DNA of 64,000 nt, from assembly GCF_040253635.1 (NCBI RefSeq), contig NZ_JBEJGX010000003.1:3038001-3102000 (forward strand), written 5' to 3'. Shown here one piece after another: positions 17,646-26,870 of the stretch. A program made the position numbers and the translations under genes. Source of the stretch: Streptomyces sp. Edi2. GTDB lineage: Bacteria > Actinomycetota > Actinomycetes > Streptomycetales > Streptomycetaceae. Position 1 is the first letter of the stretch. The number at the start of each line of letters is the position of its first letter. The notes beneath the pieces were generated by a model that saw only the letters and a list, made by a program, of their open reading frames with translations, had not been told where the DNA came from and searched no databases.

Positions 17646-18383
17646 ATGACCAACACCGTCTCCAAGAGACACGCTTCGCACCAGACCTCGCGTCACAGAT
17701 GGAGCTGGAGCTGGGTCATGTTCTCCTCACTGGCGATAGCCGGTTACTTCGTCGGCCAGTACGGCCAGGGCACGCTCGCCGAACTCGCCCCCCGCAATGT
17801 CGGACTGGCCACCACGTATGCCGATCGGAGCTGGCCGGTCCAGGTCGCTTTCTATGTGCACATCGCCAGTGCCGGGCTCGCTCTGGCACTTGGGCCGTGG
17901 CAGTTCTCCCAGCGCCTGCGCACCCGGTACCCGCGCGTTCACCGGTGGATCGGGCGGATCTACATGATCACGCTCGCCCTCGGGACGGTGGCGGCGTTCA
18001 TCATGTCGATGTTCAGCTCGGTGGGCATCAGTGGGTTCTTCGGCTTTGCGGCGCTGGCGGTGCTCTGGGGATGGACGGCCCTGCGGGGCTACCAGGCCGC
18101 GCGTGCCCGGCGGTTCCGTGAGCACGAGGCATGGATGATCCGCAACTTCGCTCTCACCTATGCCGCCGTGACTCTCCGGCTGTGGCTGGGCGTGCTGATC
18201 TTGGTGCAGTTGCCGTTCTCCGACGGCCGCGCATTCACGGACATCTTCAGCCAGGCCTACGGCCCTCTTCCCTACCTGTGCTGGATACCCAACATCGTGG
18301 TGGCCGAGTTCATGGTGCGGCGCCGGAACCTCCCCTCCCTGCACATGACCACCTCCACGCCCGACCCCCGGCTCACCATCTGA
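17646..18383 (+). CDS. DUF2306 membrane protein
   Basis: A 245-residue protein with about six membrane helices. It matches the DUF2306 family: FYVHIASAGLALALGPWQFS, RVHRWIGRIYMITLALG and FREHEAWMIRNFALTYA, with conserved histidines that resemble heme ligands. Its function is not established. The ATG at 17646 was used; ATG 17616 is possible. It follows the peroxidase-cytochrome pair by 244 bases and ends at a strong hairpin. Confidence 0.8.
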   Translation: MTNTVSKRHASHQTSRHRWSWSWVMFSSLAIAGYFVGQYGQGTLAELAPRNVGLATTYADRSWPVQVAFYVHIASAGLALALGPWQFSQRLRTRYPRVHRWIGRIYMITLALGTVAAFIMSMFSSVGISGFFGFAALAVLWGWTALRGYQAARARRFREHEAWMIRNFALTYAAVTLRLWLGVLILVQLPFSDGRAFTDIFSQAYGPLPYLCWIPNIVVAEFMVRRRNLPSLHMTTSTPDPRLTI

Positions 18384-18440
18384 CCCATCTGTGGTCGCTC
18401 TGAGCCATCCCACCACCGTGGTTGCACACGCCCGGCGGGC

Positions 18441-18485
18441 GGCCCGGACTCCCGGTGGACAGGCTGTCCAGCGGGAATCCGGGCC
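18441..18485 (+). terminator. 22-bp hairpin after DUF2306 gene
   Basis: Arms of 22 bases (18441-18462 and 18464-18485) pair at 20 positions around a single unpaired base. It lies 57 bases after the stop. There is no T-run, which is common in Streptomyces. Confidence 0.6.
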
Positions 18486-18817
18486 ACCGCCGGGCACACT
18501 CATGCGGGGAGCGGTCAAACCCTGCCTTCCCGTTCCCTCCCGTTCCCTTGCCGGTCCGGCCGGCACCAGGCGGGAAGACCCGTCGGCCACCGAACCCGCG
18601 GAGTCCGCGCACGGGCCGGCACCGGAGCAACGTGCGAGCCGTCCGGCGCCCGACCGGTTCAGGACGGCACAGCCGGCCAGGAGACGCATCTGCTGACGGG
18701 CCGTTCGTACGGCGGGGCTTCGCGGGCACACCGACGGCCGTCGCCGCGACACCGCTACAGGGATGTCGCCACGACGGCCGTGTTCGTCCGCTTTACCGGA
18801 CGTGTGGGGGAGGTTGC

Positions 18818-18846
18818 GGGCCCCGCCGTCCGATACGGCGGGGCCC
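18818..18846 (-). terminator. 12-bp hairpin after carotenoid oxygenase gene
   Basis: GGGCCCCGCCGT-CCGAT-ACGGCGGGGCCC is a perfect stem 8 bases downstream of the minus-strand stop. Confidence 0.65.
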
Positions 18847-18853
18847 CACGCGG

Positions 18854-20185
18854 TCACTCGTCCGGCAGCCAGTTGCCGTGGAATCCGAACGGGACACGAC
18901 GGGGCAGGTGAATCGTGGCCACCGGCGGGGCCACCACGTCCTGAGCGTCCAGGATCACCAGGTCACTCTTGTCGGTGCTCGCGTCGTACACGAAGCTCAG
19001 GAGCCATCCCGGGCCACCAGGTGTGCCATCGGCCGCAGCGAACGATGCCTCGTTGGCCACCCGGCCCGCGGGGAGCTCGTGGCGCATCGCGTTACCGGTC
19101 TGCAGGTCGTAGCGGATCAGGTAGGAGTGGGAGAGCCCAGTGCCGATGTTCGGGGTATCCGACACCGTGACGTGTCCGAAACGGGAGTCCATACCGGCGA
19201 GGCGGTCGTCCACGCGAGGGAACTCGCAGGGCGTGTCGTCGAGCTGGGTTTCGATGACCTTGCCCGAGTCGAGGTCGAGTTCCCAGCGCCACAGCGTGGC
19301 ATGGGTCTCGTTGTAGACCGGGTAGCGGGCCACGAGCATGACGATCCGACCGCTGTCCGGCCCTTCGTCGAACGCGTTCATCGGGTGGAACACGTAGCAC
19401 GGTTCGATGGGCAGCCAACGGACCTCGCCGAAGGGGTCGTTGCGCCGCAGCACACCGAGACGGGCCCCGTAGGTCGGGCGCCACTTGTACGGAAGGTCAT
19501 CGCCGCGCAGAGCCGTCTCCTGGTCGAAGACGACCGGCAGGTCCATGAAGACGACGTAGTTCGCGGTCAGGTGGAAGTCGTGCATCATCGTGTGCGCCGG
19601 CACATCGATGGGGCGGCTGACCGTCAGGGCACCTGAGGCGTCCGCACGGTGGTAGGTGAGGAAGGGGGGCTTGAAGCCTCCGTACCCGAAGAAGTGAAGC
19701 TCACCGGTGATCGGGCAGACCTTGGGGTGCGCGGTCATGGCGGTGTGCAGACGCCCACCGAAGTCGTACGGCCCGATCGTGTCGAGTTCGCGGCCGGGAC
19801 GGAGGTCGAGTTCATACGGAAGGGACCCCTCCACCAGGGCGAATGTCCGCCCGGCGTGCCGGACCACGTGAGTGTTGGCGGAGCCGGCGGTCAGGTCTTC
19901 CTTCCCGTCACCGAAGGTCGTCTTGCCCTCCGTGAACTTGGTGGTGCGGACCCAGCGGTTGCGGTACGAGGTCGCTCGGCCGCCTTCGAGGCGGACACCG
20001 TGCACCATGCCGTCACCGAAGAACCAGTGGGGGGAATCGACGTCCTGGGGATTGGGCCCGTTCCGCACATACCAGCCGGTGAGCTCCGGGGGAATCGCCC
20101 CGGTGACCTCCAGGTCCTGGATGCTCATCTCGTCCATCACCGGCGCGTAGTTCTTCGCGAGGTGCGGGACGGGTGGGTTGTTCAT
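18854..20185 (-). CDS. Carotenoid (retinal-type) oxygenase
   Basis: A 443-residue non-heme iron dioxygenase of the carotenoid cleavage/lignostilbene family. The four iron-binding histidines are recognisable: LHTAMTAHPK, MMHDFHLT, YVFHPMNAFDE and VPFGFHGNW near the end. The N-terminal WYVRNGPNP is the family signature. Such enzymes split a conjugated double bond to two aldehydes or ketones. ATG 20185 follows GGGAG; a GTG precedes it directly. It sits 4 bases after a membrane-protein gene, so the two form an operon. The aldehyde-handling enzymes nearby fit the product, by inference. Confidence 0.9.
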   Translation of the reverse strand: MNNPPVPHLAKNYAPVMDEMSIQDLEVTGAIPPELTGWYVRNGPNPQDVDSPHWFFGDGMVHGVRLEGGRATSYRNRWVRTTKFTEGKTTFGDGKEDLTAGSANTHVVRHAGRTFALVEGSLPYELDLRPGRELDTIGPYDFGGRLHTAMTAHPKVCPITGELHFFGYGGFKPPFLTYHRADASGALTVSRPIDVPAHTMMHDFHLTANYVVFMDLPVVFDQETALRGDDLPYKWRPTYGARLGVLRRNDPFGEVRWLPIEPCYVFHPMNAFDEGPDSGRIVMLVARYPVYNETHATLWRWELDLDSGKVIETQLDDTPCEFPRVDDRLAGMDSRFGHVTVSDTPNIGTGLSHSYLIRYDLQTGNAMRHELPAGRVANEASFAAADGTPGGPGWLLSFVYDASTDKSDLVILDAQDVVAPPVATIHLPRRVPFGFHGNWLPDE

Positions 20186-20189
20186 CACT

Positions 20190-20756
20190 TCAAACTCCCT
20201 GAGTCATGGCCGCGTTCATGCGTGCCTGAACGCGCTTCGGGTACTGCACGGTGACGATGGCCGGAATGATGAGCCCGGCGGCCTGGAAGAAGATCCTGAA
20301 TCCGACGTTCAGAGGGGCGACGACGACCAGACCCAGGGTGAGCGTGCTGATCGAGAAGGCGACGGCCCAGACCCTGGTCAGGATCAGGTTGACCCGGAGG
20401 AAACCGGGGTCATTCCACATCTCGCGCGGGACGTCCCGCTTCGCGATGCCGGTGGTGAACGGGTGACCGATGACGATCGACCCCCACGCCGTGGCGGCCA
20501 GCCAGGCCATGGACACCGGGCCGTCGAGGTGTTCGGCCGGACTGGTCGGGTCAGCGAAGGCCAGCGCGGTCCAGAGCAGGAAGAACACCGTGTTGCTGTA
20601 TTCCAGAACGAGAGCTTCGGCCTTGAAACCTGCCTTCACTCCCACGAGCAGGATCCAAGCGCTGACGACGAGTGCACCCAGAGATGCCCACTGCCATCCG
20701 ATGGCGGAAAGCCCGCCAAAAGCCACCCAGGGAAGAAATCCCTTAGCGAATTGCAT
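20190..20756 (-). CDS. Membrane protein paired with carotenoid oxygenase
   Basis: A 188-residue hydrophobic protein with about five or six helices and a loop containing HPFTTGIAKRDVPREMWNDP. I do not recognise the family with certainty. The stop is followed 4 bases later by the oxygenase start, so co-expression is near certain. It could help handle the hydrophobic substrate or product in the membrane. Confidence 0.75.
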   Translation of the reverse strand: MQFAKGFLPWVAFGGLSAIGWQWASLGALVVSAWILLVGVKAGFKAEALVLEYSNTVFFLLWTALAFADPTSPAEHLDGPVSMAWLAATAWGSIVIGHPFTTGIAKRDVPREMWNDPGFLRVNLILTRVWAVAFSISTLTLGLVVVAPLNVGFRIFFQAAGLIIPAIVTVQYPKRVQARMNAAMTQGV

Positions 20757-21291
20757 TTTTTCTCATTCCTCATTCATTCGAGAGAGCCGATGACGTTCCT
20801 GCTCCGGCAGGTCGGATACGAACGGGGATCTGGCGCCACGGCGGGCGACCCTGCCCCACCGCCGTTCCGCATCTCCTGCACGGAGTCGGACAGCTGTTCA
20901 TCGTGGGCTTCGGATGCCACATCGCCTGTGCCGCGCGGTACGGCGCGGCCGATTCCACCGGCCGAAGCGCGTAACCGCTGGGCTCATCCGGACTGCGGCC
21001 GGCGCCGGAAATCAGATTGCATTCCCGAGGTCAGCGAGCGCCGGAAGAACAGTGGACTCCCCGACGGCGATATCGTTCACCGGAACTGATCTGCCGTCGG
21101 AATAACAATAGACCGGTCAATGGAAGGTTCGCGCCGCTCTTGGGCCTTTCGGCCCCGGCCATATGCCCTTTGGGACACCTGTGCACATGTTCTTCAATTC
21201 TTCTCCGCACTATGGCCCGGAGAAAGGGCACAGGCGCGCGGTGAGGGCGGCGGGCCTCACCGTCGCCCATCCCCTCGCCAGTCGTCAGTCG
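20757..21291. other. Intergenic, promoter region
   Basis: No supported gene. It carries the leader of the membrane-protein/oxygenase operon at its left end. The stretch near 21090-21125 (GGAATAACAATAGACC) is unusually AT-rich and may hold a promoter. Confidence 0.4.
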
Positions 21292-21939
21292 TCAGTACCT
21301 GCGTGCCCGGCGCTGCCGCCTGCGGTTGCGAAGAGAGTCCAGTCCGCCGCCCTGGGGGTAACCGGTGTACGGCGGCGGCTGGTTGGCCCCGTACACCTGT
21401 CCGGGAGGCTGATTGTCCAGCGGCGGCGGGCTGAATCGCTGTGCCATCTGATCCGGGAACATCCGGCCGTCCCCCTCCGGGGCGAACTCCATGCCGGAGG
21501 ACATCAGGCGTGGGACGAGAACGGCGGCCTGGCCGAGGCGGTTGATACCCAGTGCCAGGAAGATGGTCGCCGAGGACGCCGCCACCTTCGCGTCCAGTGC
21601 GTGTGCGACGACTGTCATGCCCAGGCGCGTGACCACCAGCAGCGCCCACAACAACAGCCCGGCGGCAGGCATCCGGGCCCACGTCACACCGGCCCGCGGC
21701 TCCAGACGGGTCATCGCACCCTGCCCGGCTCCGATGCCGAAGGCAAGCAGTCCGCCGGCGACGAGGCACATGACGTCGGTGGAGGTCGGGTGCTCATCCC
21801 TCAGCAGGGCGAGGCCGATCACCGTGAGGACGACCGGCAGCACCATCACTCGCCGGCCCGTGAGCGCCTCTCCCCGCAACTGACGTGCGATGACGGCCAC
21901 CACGATGGCTATCGCCACCAGGATCTGGATGTAGCTCAT
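21292..21939 (-). CDS. DUF1453-like membrane protein
   Basis: A 215-residue protein. The first ~165 residues hold four or five helices, with RQLRGEALTGRRVMVLPVVL after the first helix as in DUF1453/CcdC-like proteins. A Pro/Gln/Gly-rich tail follows (PPPLDNQPPGQVYG) and ends in a very basic RRRQRRARRY, probably cytoplasmic. No function is known. It is monocistronic and lies upstream of the first LuxR gene on the same strand. Confidence 0.7.
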   Translation of the reverse strand: MSYIQILVAIAIVVAVIARQLRGEALTGRRVMVLPVVLTVIGLALLRDEHPTSTDVMCLVAGGLLAFGIGAGQGAMTRLEPRAGVTWARMPAAGLLLWALLVVTRLGMTVVAHALDAKVAASSATIFLALGINRLGQAAVLVPRLMSSGMEFAPEGDGRMFPDQMAQRFSPPPLDNQPPGQVYGANQPPPYTGYPQGGGLDSLRNRRRQRRARRY

Positions 21940-22100
21940 ACTTCTTCCTGTCCGTGGGTGGGAATGGGTGTCACCGAAACCGGACCGGCCCCCAGGTGTG
22001 GGCTGACCGGTCTCGGGCGCCCACGGCCAACGGAAGGACGGTTCGGCGGGTGCGCCCGGATGCCGGGCGGCACGTCAGCCGGGCCGGGTGGGCCTGCGTG

Positions 22101-22733
22101 TCAGAGAGCGCCGGATCGCATCGCGTAAGCGATGGCGTGGGCGCGGTTGCGCAATCCCAGGCGGTCCATCAGTCCCGCGAGGATGTGCTTGATGGTGCGC
22201 TCCGAGTAACCCAAGGCGTCCGACACCTCCGCGGTGTCACAGCCCTCGGCGAGCAGTTTCAGGACCGCCACCTCGCGTTCCTTCAGCCGAGCCGTGTCGG
22301 GGCCTTGCGCATCCTGAAGCCCGTCCCGGAGGGTTCTGAGCTGATCGGTCAACGACCGTACGAGCACGTCGGGCGGCTCGGCCCGTCTCTTCCGGCTGTC
22401 CAACACGGCCTGCAGCACGCTCTCCATGCCGGCCTGCGCACGCGGCACGAAGCCAACCAGGCCGTACCGCACGGCCCGCAGCATCCTGGCCTCGCTGATG
22501 CCGTCAGCGCTGAGCACGATCCACGTCCGTGACCTCGATGGCGCGGCCGACAGCCGCCGCATCGACACGAGCGTTTCGTCTGTCACTTGCGTGGTGAACA
22601 TCGCGACCACCTCGGCGTCTGATGGACGACCGGGCGCAAGAAGTCTTACCTGGCTGCACGACTGGAAGTACGACCGGGCCCCTTCACGGGTGATCGGGTC
22701 GCCGGCAAGCACCGCCAAGGGTATTCCGGCCAT
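22101..22733 (-). CDS. LuxR-type regulator with atypical receiver domain (copy 1)
   Basis: A 210-residue regulator with a C-terminal LuxR helix-turn-helix (REVAVLKLLAEGCDTAEVSD, then YSERTIKHILAGLMDRLGLR). The N-terminal ~130 residues look like a response-regulator receiver (AVLAGDPITREGA; AVRYGLVGFVPR) but the strand that should carry the phosphorylated Asp reads VVAMFTTQV. It is therefore probably not phosphorylated. ATG 22733 with GGGGAG was chosen. It is a paralogue of the gene at 24009-24653. An ACATGTCA half-site lies about 85 bases upstream. Confidence 0.85.
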   Translation of the reverse strand: MAGIPLAVLAGDPITREGARSYFQSCSQVRLLAPGRPSDAEVVAMFTTQVTDETLVSMRRLSAAPSRSRTWIVLSADGISEARMLRAVRYGLVGFVPRAQAGMESVLQAVLDSRKRRAEPPDVLVRSLTDQLRTLRDGLQDAQGPDTARLKEREVAVLKLLAEGCDTAEVSDALGYSERTIKHILAGLMDRLGLRNRAHAIAYAMRSGAL

Positions 22734-22817
22734 GACGTCTCCCCTGCGTGACACCGCGGATCCCCTCAGGCCTCCGCCACGCGCCACACCCTGCATCGCA
22801 TCCATGGCTTGAAGACT

Positions 22818-22849
22818 ACATGTCAGTTCCGATAGGTCAAGGTTGACAT
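22818..22849. promoter_or_regulatory. ACATGTCA / TTGACAT sites before LuxR copy 1
   Basis: ACATGTCA at 22818-22825 and TTGACAT at 22843-22849 lie in the promoter region of the minus-strand LuxR gene. The half-site matches the other island palindromes. Confidence 0.45.
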
Positions 22850-22986
22850 CTCTCGCGCACCTTCGCGAGCCGTCACATGGCGCCACGACCGGGAATATGC
22901 GACGAGGCGGGACGGGCGGCAGCGGGTGTCGACACCCCGATCGGGAGGATCTTCGCAACATCATCACGAAAAACACTATGAAATTG

Positions 22987-22995
22987 ACATGTCGA
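22987..22995. promoter_or_regulatory. ACATGTCGA half-site before TMEM175 gene
   Basis: ACATGTCGA preceded by TTG lies 150 bases before the TMEM175-like gene, the same spacing and half-site as in front of the secreted lectin gene. Confidence 0.45.
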
Positions 22996-23136
22996 GATCG
23001 CTAGGTACAGAGTCCCTTCGAGCAACAGCCGGAACGGCCCCTGGCGACCGCGCTTCGGGCCGTGCGCCGCGCTTACCCCGCACCGAGGGCACGGCCCGCA
23101 TGGGCTGAGCACGGAGAAGAACCAGGAGTCCTGCCA

Positions 23137-23826
23137 GTGAGACCTCTGCACGGAATCGACGTCGAGCGGGTACGAGCGTTCGCCGACGCCGTCTTCGCCA
23201 TTGCCATCACGCTGCTCGCGCTGGAAATCAGCGTCCCGGAGGACCTGCCTTCCGCCGAACTCGGGCACGCCCTGGAGGAAGCCCTCCCGTCCGTCGCCGG
23301 CTACCTGCTGAGTTTCGTCGTCGTCGGGGCACTGTGGATCGCCCATCACCGCCTGTTCCGGGCAGCGGAACAGTTGGACGGCCCCCTGATGTACCTCGAT
23401 CTGGCGCTGATGGCCCTCGTCGCCGCGCTCCCGTTTCCCACGAAGCTCATCACCAGGTACCACAGCAACCCGCTCGCCACCACGCTGTACGCCGGCACGA
23501 TCGCCCTGTCCGCTCTGCTGATCACGGTGATGGCGCTGTGGCTCCGCAGCCGCCCGGCATTGCGCAGCCCCAGAGCCCCGTACGAGCTGATCGCCAAGCC
23601 ACTCCACAGCGCGGCGGGTGTCGCCGTCATCTTCGGAAGCTCGCTGCCGGTGGCTCTGATCTCGCCCGCCGCAGCGGAGTACTGGTGGGTCGGGCTGGGC
23701 ATCCCCGTCCGGCTCTACACCGCATGGCGCCAGAGCAGGACGGCCAAGCGCGCGGCGGCGATGCCGCCTCCCGTCCCAACGGCCGACTACTGGCCGCGTA
23801 CCGGGCCCGGTTGGCCACAGCCATGA
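23137..23826 (+). CDS. TMEM175-family potassium channel
   Basis: A 229-residue six-helix membrane protein. The first helix has RVRAFADAVFAIAITLLALE, the TMEM175 (DUF1211) signature in which bacterial proteins read RxxFSDxVFAIAITLL; here Ala replaces the Ser. Members form tetrameric K+ leak channels. GTG 23137 follows AGGAG. The tail is basic and proline-rich. It lies between the divergent LuxR copies. Confidence 0.85.
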   Translation: MRPLHGIDVERVRAFADAVFAIAITLLALEISVPEDLPSAELGHALEEALPSVAGYLLSFVVVGALWIAHHRLFRAAEQLDGPLMYLDLALMALVAALPFPTKLITRYHSNPLATTLYAGTIALSALLITVMALWLRSRPALRSPRAPYELIAKPLHSAAGVAVIFGSSLPVALISPAAAEYWWVGLGIPVRLYTAWRQSRTAKRAAAMPPPVPTADYWPRTGPGWPQP

Positions 23827-24008
23827 CCTCCAGGGGCCCCTTCCGCAGACCTCCGTCGAGGAGACGGGGCCGCGGTCGCGGCCACCCACGCTGACCATTC
23901 CACGGGATCGCGCCACTGTCCGGGGGCGTCAGGGACGTGATTCCGTGGGAGCGGATCACCACAGCAAGGTGACCGATGCGTACACACCACGTCGCACCTC
24001 GCGACGGG

Positions 24009-24653
24009 TCAGATCACACCGGCTCGCATCGCGTACACGATGGCCTGGGTCCGATTGCGCAGGCCGAGGCGGAACACGAGCCCGGCCAGGATGTTCTTGA
24101 CCGTGCGCTGCGAGTAGTCCAGCTGCCGTGCGACTGCCGCGGTGTCCATTCCCTCGGCCAGAAGCTTGAGAACCTCGATCTCCCGGTCCTTGAAACCGGC
24201 TACGTTCAAGCCGTTCGGTTCCAGCACGTCCTCCTGCAGGCTCCTCATCCGGTCGATCAAGGACTTGACGAGTACGTCCGGGAACTGGACCCCTCCCTCC
24301 CGACTCCTCAGCACGGCCTGGAGGACCTGGTCCATGCACCCCTGCGAGCGGGGCACGAAGCCGACGAGGCCGTACCGGATCGCACGCATCAGCTCCACCT
24401 CACTGATGCGGTCCGCGACCAGCACGAACTTCATCGCCGACTTCATCGCCGGCTTCGCCGCCTGCTTCACGAGCTGCCGCATGGTCGCCAAGGTGTCCTC
24501 GGCCACCTGATGGGCGAAGAGAACCGTCACATCGGCATCAGCCACCGCACCGGGCGGGAGCAGTCGCACCAAGCCGCTCGCACGGAACCAGGAACACACT
24601 CCGTCGCGCGTGATCGCGTCACTGGCAACGACAGTCAGCGCCGGTGGAGGCAC
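24009..24653 (-). CDS. LuxR-type regulator with atypical receiver domain (copy 2)
   Basis: A 214-residue paralogue of the regulator at 22101-22733, with the same layout. The HTH is REIEVLKLLAEGMDTAAVAR, then YSQRTVKNILAGLVFRLGLR. The receiver-like N-terminus lacks the phosphorylation Asp (VTVLFAHQV). A Lys/Ala/Met repeat (KQAAKPAMKSAMKF) replaces the middle of the receiver. GTG 24653 follows GGAGAG; an in-frame ATG at 24704 has a poorer site. Both copies probably sense something other than phosphorylation. Confidence 0.82.
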   Translation of the reverse strand: MPPPALTVVASDAITRDGVCSWFRASGLVRLLPPGAVADADVTVLFAHQVAEDTLATMRQLVKQAAKPAMKSAMKFVLVADRISEVELMRAIRYGLVGFVPRSQGCMDQVLQAVLRSREGGVQFPDVLVKSLIDRMRSLQEDVLEPNGLNVAGFKDREIEVLKLLAEGMDTAAVARQLDYSQRTVKNILAGLVFRLGLRNRTQAIVYAMRAGVI

Positions 24654-24889
24654 ACTTCTCTCCTTGTTTGCATGGCTGCTCACTGCCCGAACGGTATGCC
24701 GCATCGGAGCCGGGCATCATGTCGCCGAGGCACAGAAGCCAGGCCCGTCGGTGTCGAGTCCCCACCGGCCAGCCCCGTAGAGGGCGGGCAGGTGCATCTC
24801 CACGTCTCCCGGATCGGGTCCTCACACGACGGCCCTGTTTCGCGTCAGGAATGGCTGAATTGACGCACCCAGGGGGCACATCTAACCTT

Positions 24890-24899
24890 CGACATGTCG
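24890..24899. promoter_or_regulatory. CGACATGTCG palindrome before PucR gene
   Basis: A perfect 10-bp palindrome 25 bases before the start codon, followed by TTTATAGTAT, a likely -10 region. Occupation would block the promoter. Confidence 0.55.
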
Positions 24900-24923
24900 G
24901 CTTTATAGTATCGGGGATATGAG

Positions 24924-26198
24924 GTGTCGACGGTGGGCATGCGTTCTGGCGCGGAGTTGCTCAAGGAGGCATGCGGGCCGAAGGAGGCGCCCGGTACACA
25001 GGACTTCGGGATCACCTGGATCGATCGGCTCTGCGACGAGATCACCCGCGAGATCACGAAGGACGTGTTTCCCGCCCGGCAGGGCAGCGTGCCGTTCCAC
25101 AACGAGCTCAGGCGCTTCGTCCGGACGAACGTGCTGTCGGTCGCGAAGGCCCACCATGTCGCGTCCCTTCCCGTGGAAGATGTCACGAGCCAGGTGCGCG
25201 ACTTCGGCGTATGGGTCGCCGAGCAGGGGTTTCCCCTGGCCTGCGTACGGCAGGCCTACTGGACCGGCACGCGCGAAATCATCGACCGGTGGGGCAGGAT
25301 GGGCTGGCCCGGGCTCGCACCGGCCCCTGCCGCCGACGGCGGGCGTATCGCGGTGTCGGGCGAGGTGGTCTCCCGGGTGGCGTTCTGCACCTTCGACTTC
25401 GCCGAGCGCGCCATGCGCCAGTCGGTACTCGCCCACCAGGAGGCTACGGCCGGCCTCCGCCTCGGTGGCGATCTGCGCCGACGTGACGTGATCACCACGA
25501 TCCTCGCCGCCGACGACGGACGCGTGAACCCGGCCTGGGACGCCGCGCTCGGCTACCGGTTGGGCGGCACCCACATCGGCCTGCTCATCAACGCGACCGA
25601 CCGCGCACACGCCGAGAAGGTCCTTCAGCGCGCGAAGGCTGCCACCTCGGCACGCGAGCACCTGCTGTTGCCGCCGTTCGCGACCCACTGGACCGCCTGG
25701 CTGGGGTACCGGAAAGCAGTCTCGGCGGGTGTCCTGGACACCTTGCGCCGGACGCTGCTGGGGTCAGATGCGCAGACGGCGATGGGCAGGCCCCGACCGG
25801 GGATCGCGGGCTTTCGCGCGAGCCATCGTGAAGCCGTGCGGGCCGAGGACATCCGCGAGAAGTTCCATGACGCACCCCGGTGCCTGTCCTTCCACGACCT
25901 CTCGCTGGAGGACCTGTTGCTGCACGATCCGTCGTCCGCCGCCATGTTCGTCCGGGACGAGTTGGGCCCACTCGCGGACAACACCGATCGGGCGGCTCGT
26001 ATGCGGGAGACCCTCTCCCTCTGGCTGTCCTGCGGCACTCACACGGCGACGGCGGCCAGGCTCGGCATCCACGAGAACACCGTCCGGCTGCGGCTGAACT
26101 CGGTCACCGAAATGCTGGGCGCCGGGTACCTCGAACGGAAGGCGGAACTGCTCGTCGCCCTCCGTCTCTGCGATGTGCTGGCCGCTCCACGACCGTGA
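24924..26198 (+). CDS. PucR/CdaR-type transcriptional regulator
   Basis: A 424-residue regulator. The N-terminal half resembles the RsbT co-antagonist-like region found in Streptomyces PucR proteins (DEITREITKDVFP). The centre is GGDEF-like and degenerate. The C-terminus is the PucR HTH: RETLSLWLSCGTHTATAARL, then GIHENTVRLRLNSVTEMLG. GTG 24924 was used as start; GTG 24933 or ATG 24939 are alternatives. The target is unknown. A CGACATGTCG site overlaps its promoter. Confidence 0.82.
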   Translation: MSTVGMRSGAELLKEACGPKEAPGTQDFGITWIDRLCDEITREITKDVFPARQGSVPFHNELRRFVRTNVLSVAKAHHVASLPVEDVTSQVRDFGVWVAEQGFPLACVRQAYWTGTREIIDRWGRMGWPGLAPAPAADGGRIAVSGEVVSRVAFCTFDFAERAMRQSVLAHQEATAGLRLGGDLRRRDVITTILAADDGRVNPAWDAALGYRLGGTHIGLLINATDRAHAEKVLQRAKAATSAREHLLLPPFATHWTAWLGYRKAVSAGVLDTLRRTLLGSDAQTAMGRPRPGIAGFRASHREAVRAEDIREKFHDAPRCLSFHDLSLEDLLLHDPSSAAMFVRDELGPLADNTDRAARMRETLSLWLSCGTHTATAARLGIHENTVRLRLNSVTEMLGAGYLERKAELLVALRLCDVLAAPRP

Positions 26199-26230
26199 CC
26201 TGCGCGCCCTGGGCGAGGGCCGGGCGATCG

Positions 26231-26773
26231 TCAGGCCGGAGGAGACGTGCGGCGCCGGTTCAGGTTATCGAGGGCCCACAGCGCCCAGTCGTGCATGGCC
26301 TGGTACTGCCGCAGGCCGAACTCGGCCGCCAGCTGCCCCAGCGCATCGCGGCCTTCGGGCGGCACGGCCTCCCGCCTGGCCCGGTGCTCCCGCAGTGCGG
26401 AGACATTGCGTTCGGCGTGCTCGATGACGCCGCGCAGCGCGGAGGCCGCCTCTTCCGGCTCCAGCGCCTCCAGGAGAAACATGCGCAGAACCTGCTCGTT
26501 GCGCACGACTCCCTGCCCCCAGGGCGCCTGCAGCCACGCTCGCAGTTCCTCGCGCCCCTTGTCCGTCACCTCGTACGTCTTTCGCCGGCGAGGGCCTTCT
26601 TGGGTGACCTCGACAAGGCCGCGTTCAGCCATCCGGACGAGCTCCGGATACACACTCGGGTGTGCAGCCTGCCAGGCCCACTGCCCGAGGTCCCCCTCGA
26701 ACTCCTTCGTCAGCTCGTATCCGCTGGCGGGCTCCACAGCCAGCAGCCCCAGTAGTGCCTGTGTGAGTGACAT
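26231..26773 (-). CDS. PadR-family repressor 1
   Basis: A 180-residue PadR protein. The winged helix begins TQALLGLLAVEPASGYELTK, with LVRMAERGLVEVTQEGPRRR as the wing and EVTDKGREELRAWL after it. A C-terminal coiled dimer region follows. The start codon (26773) lies inside the left arm of a perfect 13-bp inverted repeat, so the protein most likely blocks its own translation start region. PadR proteins are ligand-released repressors, often of phenolic or drug efflux genes. Confidence 0.9.
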   Translation of the reverse strand: MSLTQALLGLLAVEPASGYELTKEFEGDLGQWAWQAAHPSVYPELVRMAERGLVEVTQEGPRRRKTYEVTDKGREELRAWLQAPWGQGVVRNEQVLRMFLLEALEPEEAASALRGVIEHAERNVSALREHRARREAVPPEGRDALGQLAAEFGLRQYQAMHDWALWALDNLNRRRTSPPA

Positions 26774-26797
26774 GTCAATACCTTACATGTCACTCAC
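26763..26797. promoter_or_regulatory. PadR operator, 13-bp inverted repeat
   Basis: GTGAGTGACATGT and ACATGTCACTCAC are exact reverse complements separated by 9 bases. The repeat overlaps the PadR 1 start codon. It is the longest of the ACATGTC sites. Confidence 0.75.
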
Positions 26798-26870
26798 CGA
26801 GTCTCCATGGCCCGGCCTCGTCGCGGGAGACGTCGATCAGGCCGCCGGAGTCCGGGGCCGGCGCTCGCAC

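Larger units (their letters stand above)
18384..18853. other. Gap between convergent genes
   Basis: No supported gene. It contains two hairpins that end the converging transcripts (listed separately) and GC-rich sequence between them. Confidence 0.6.
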
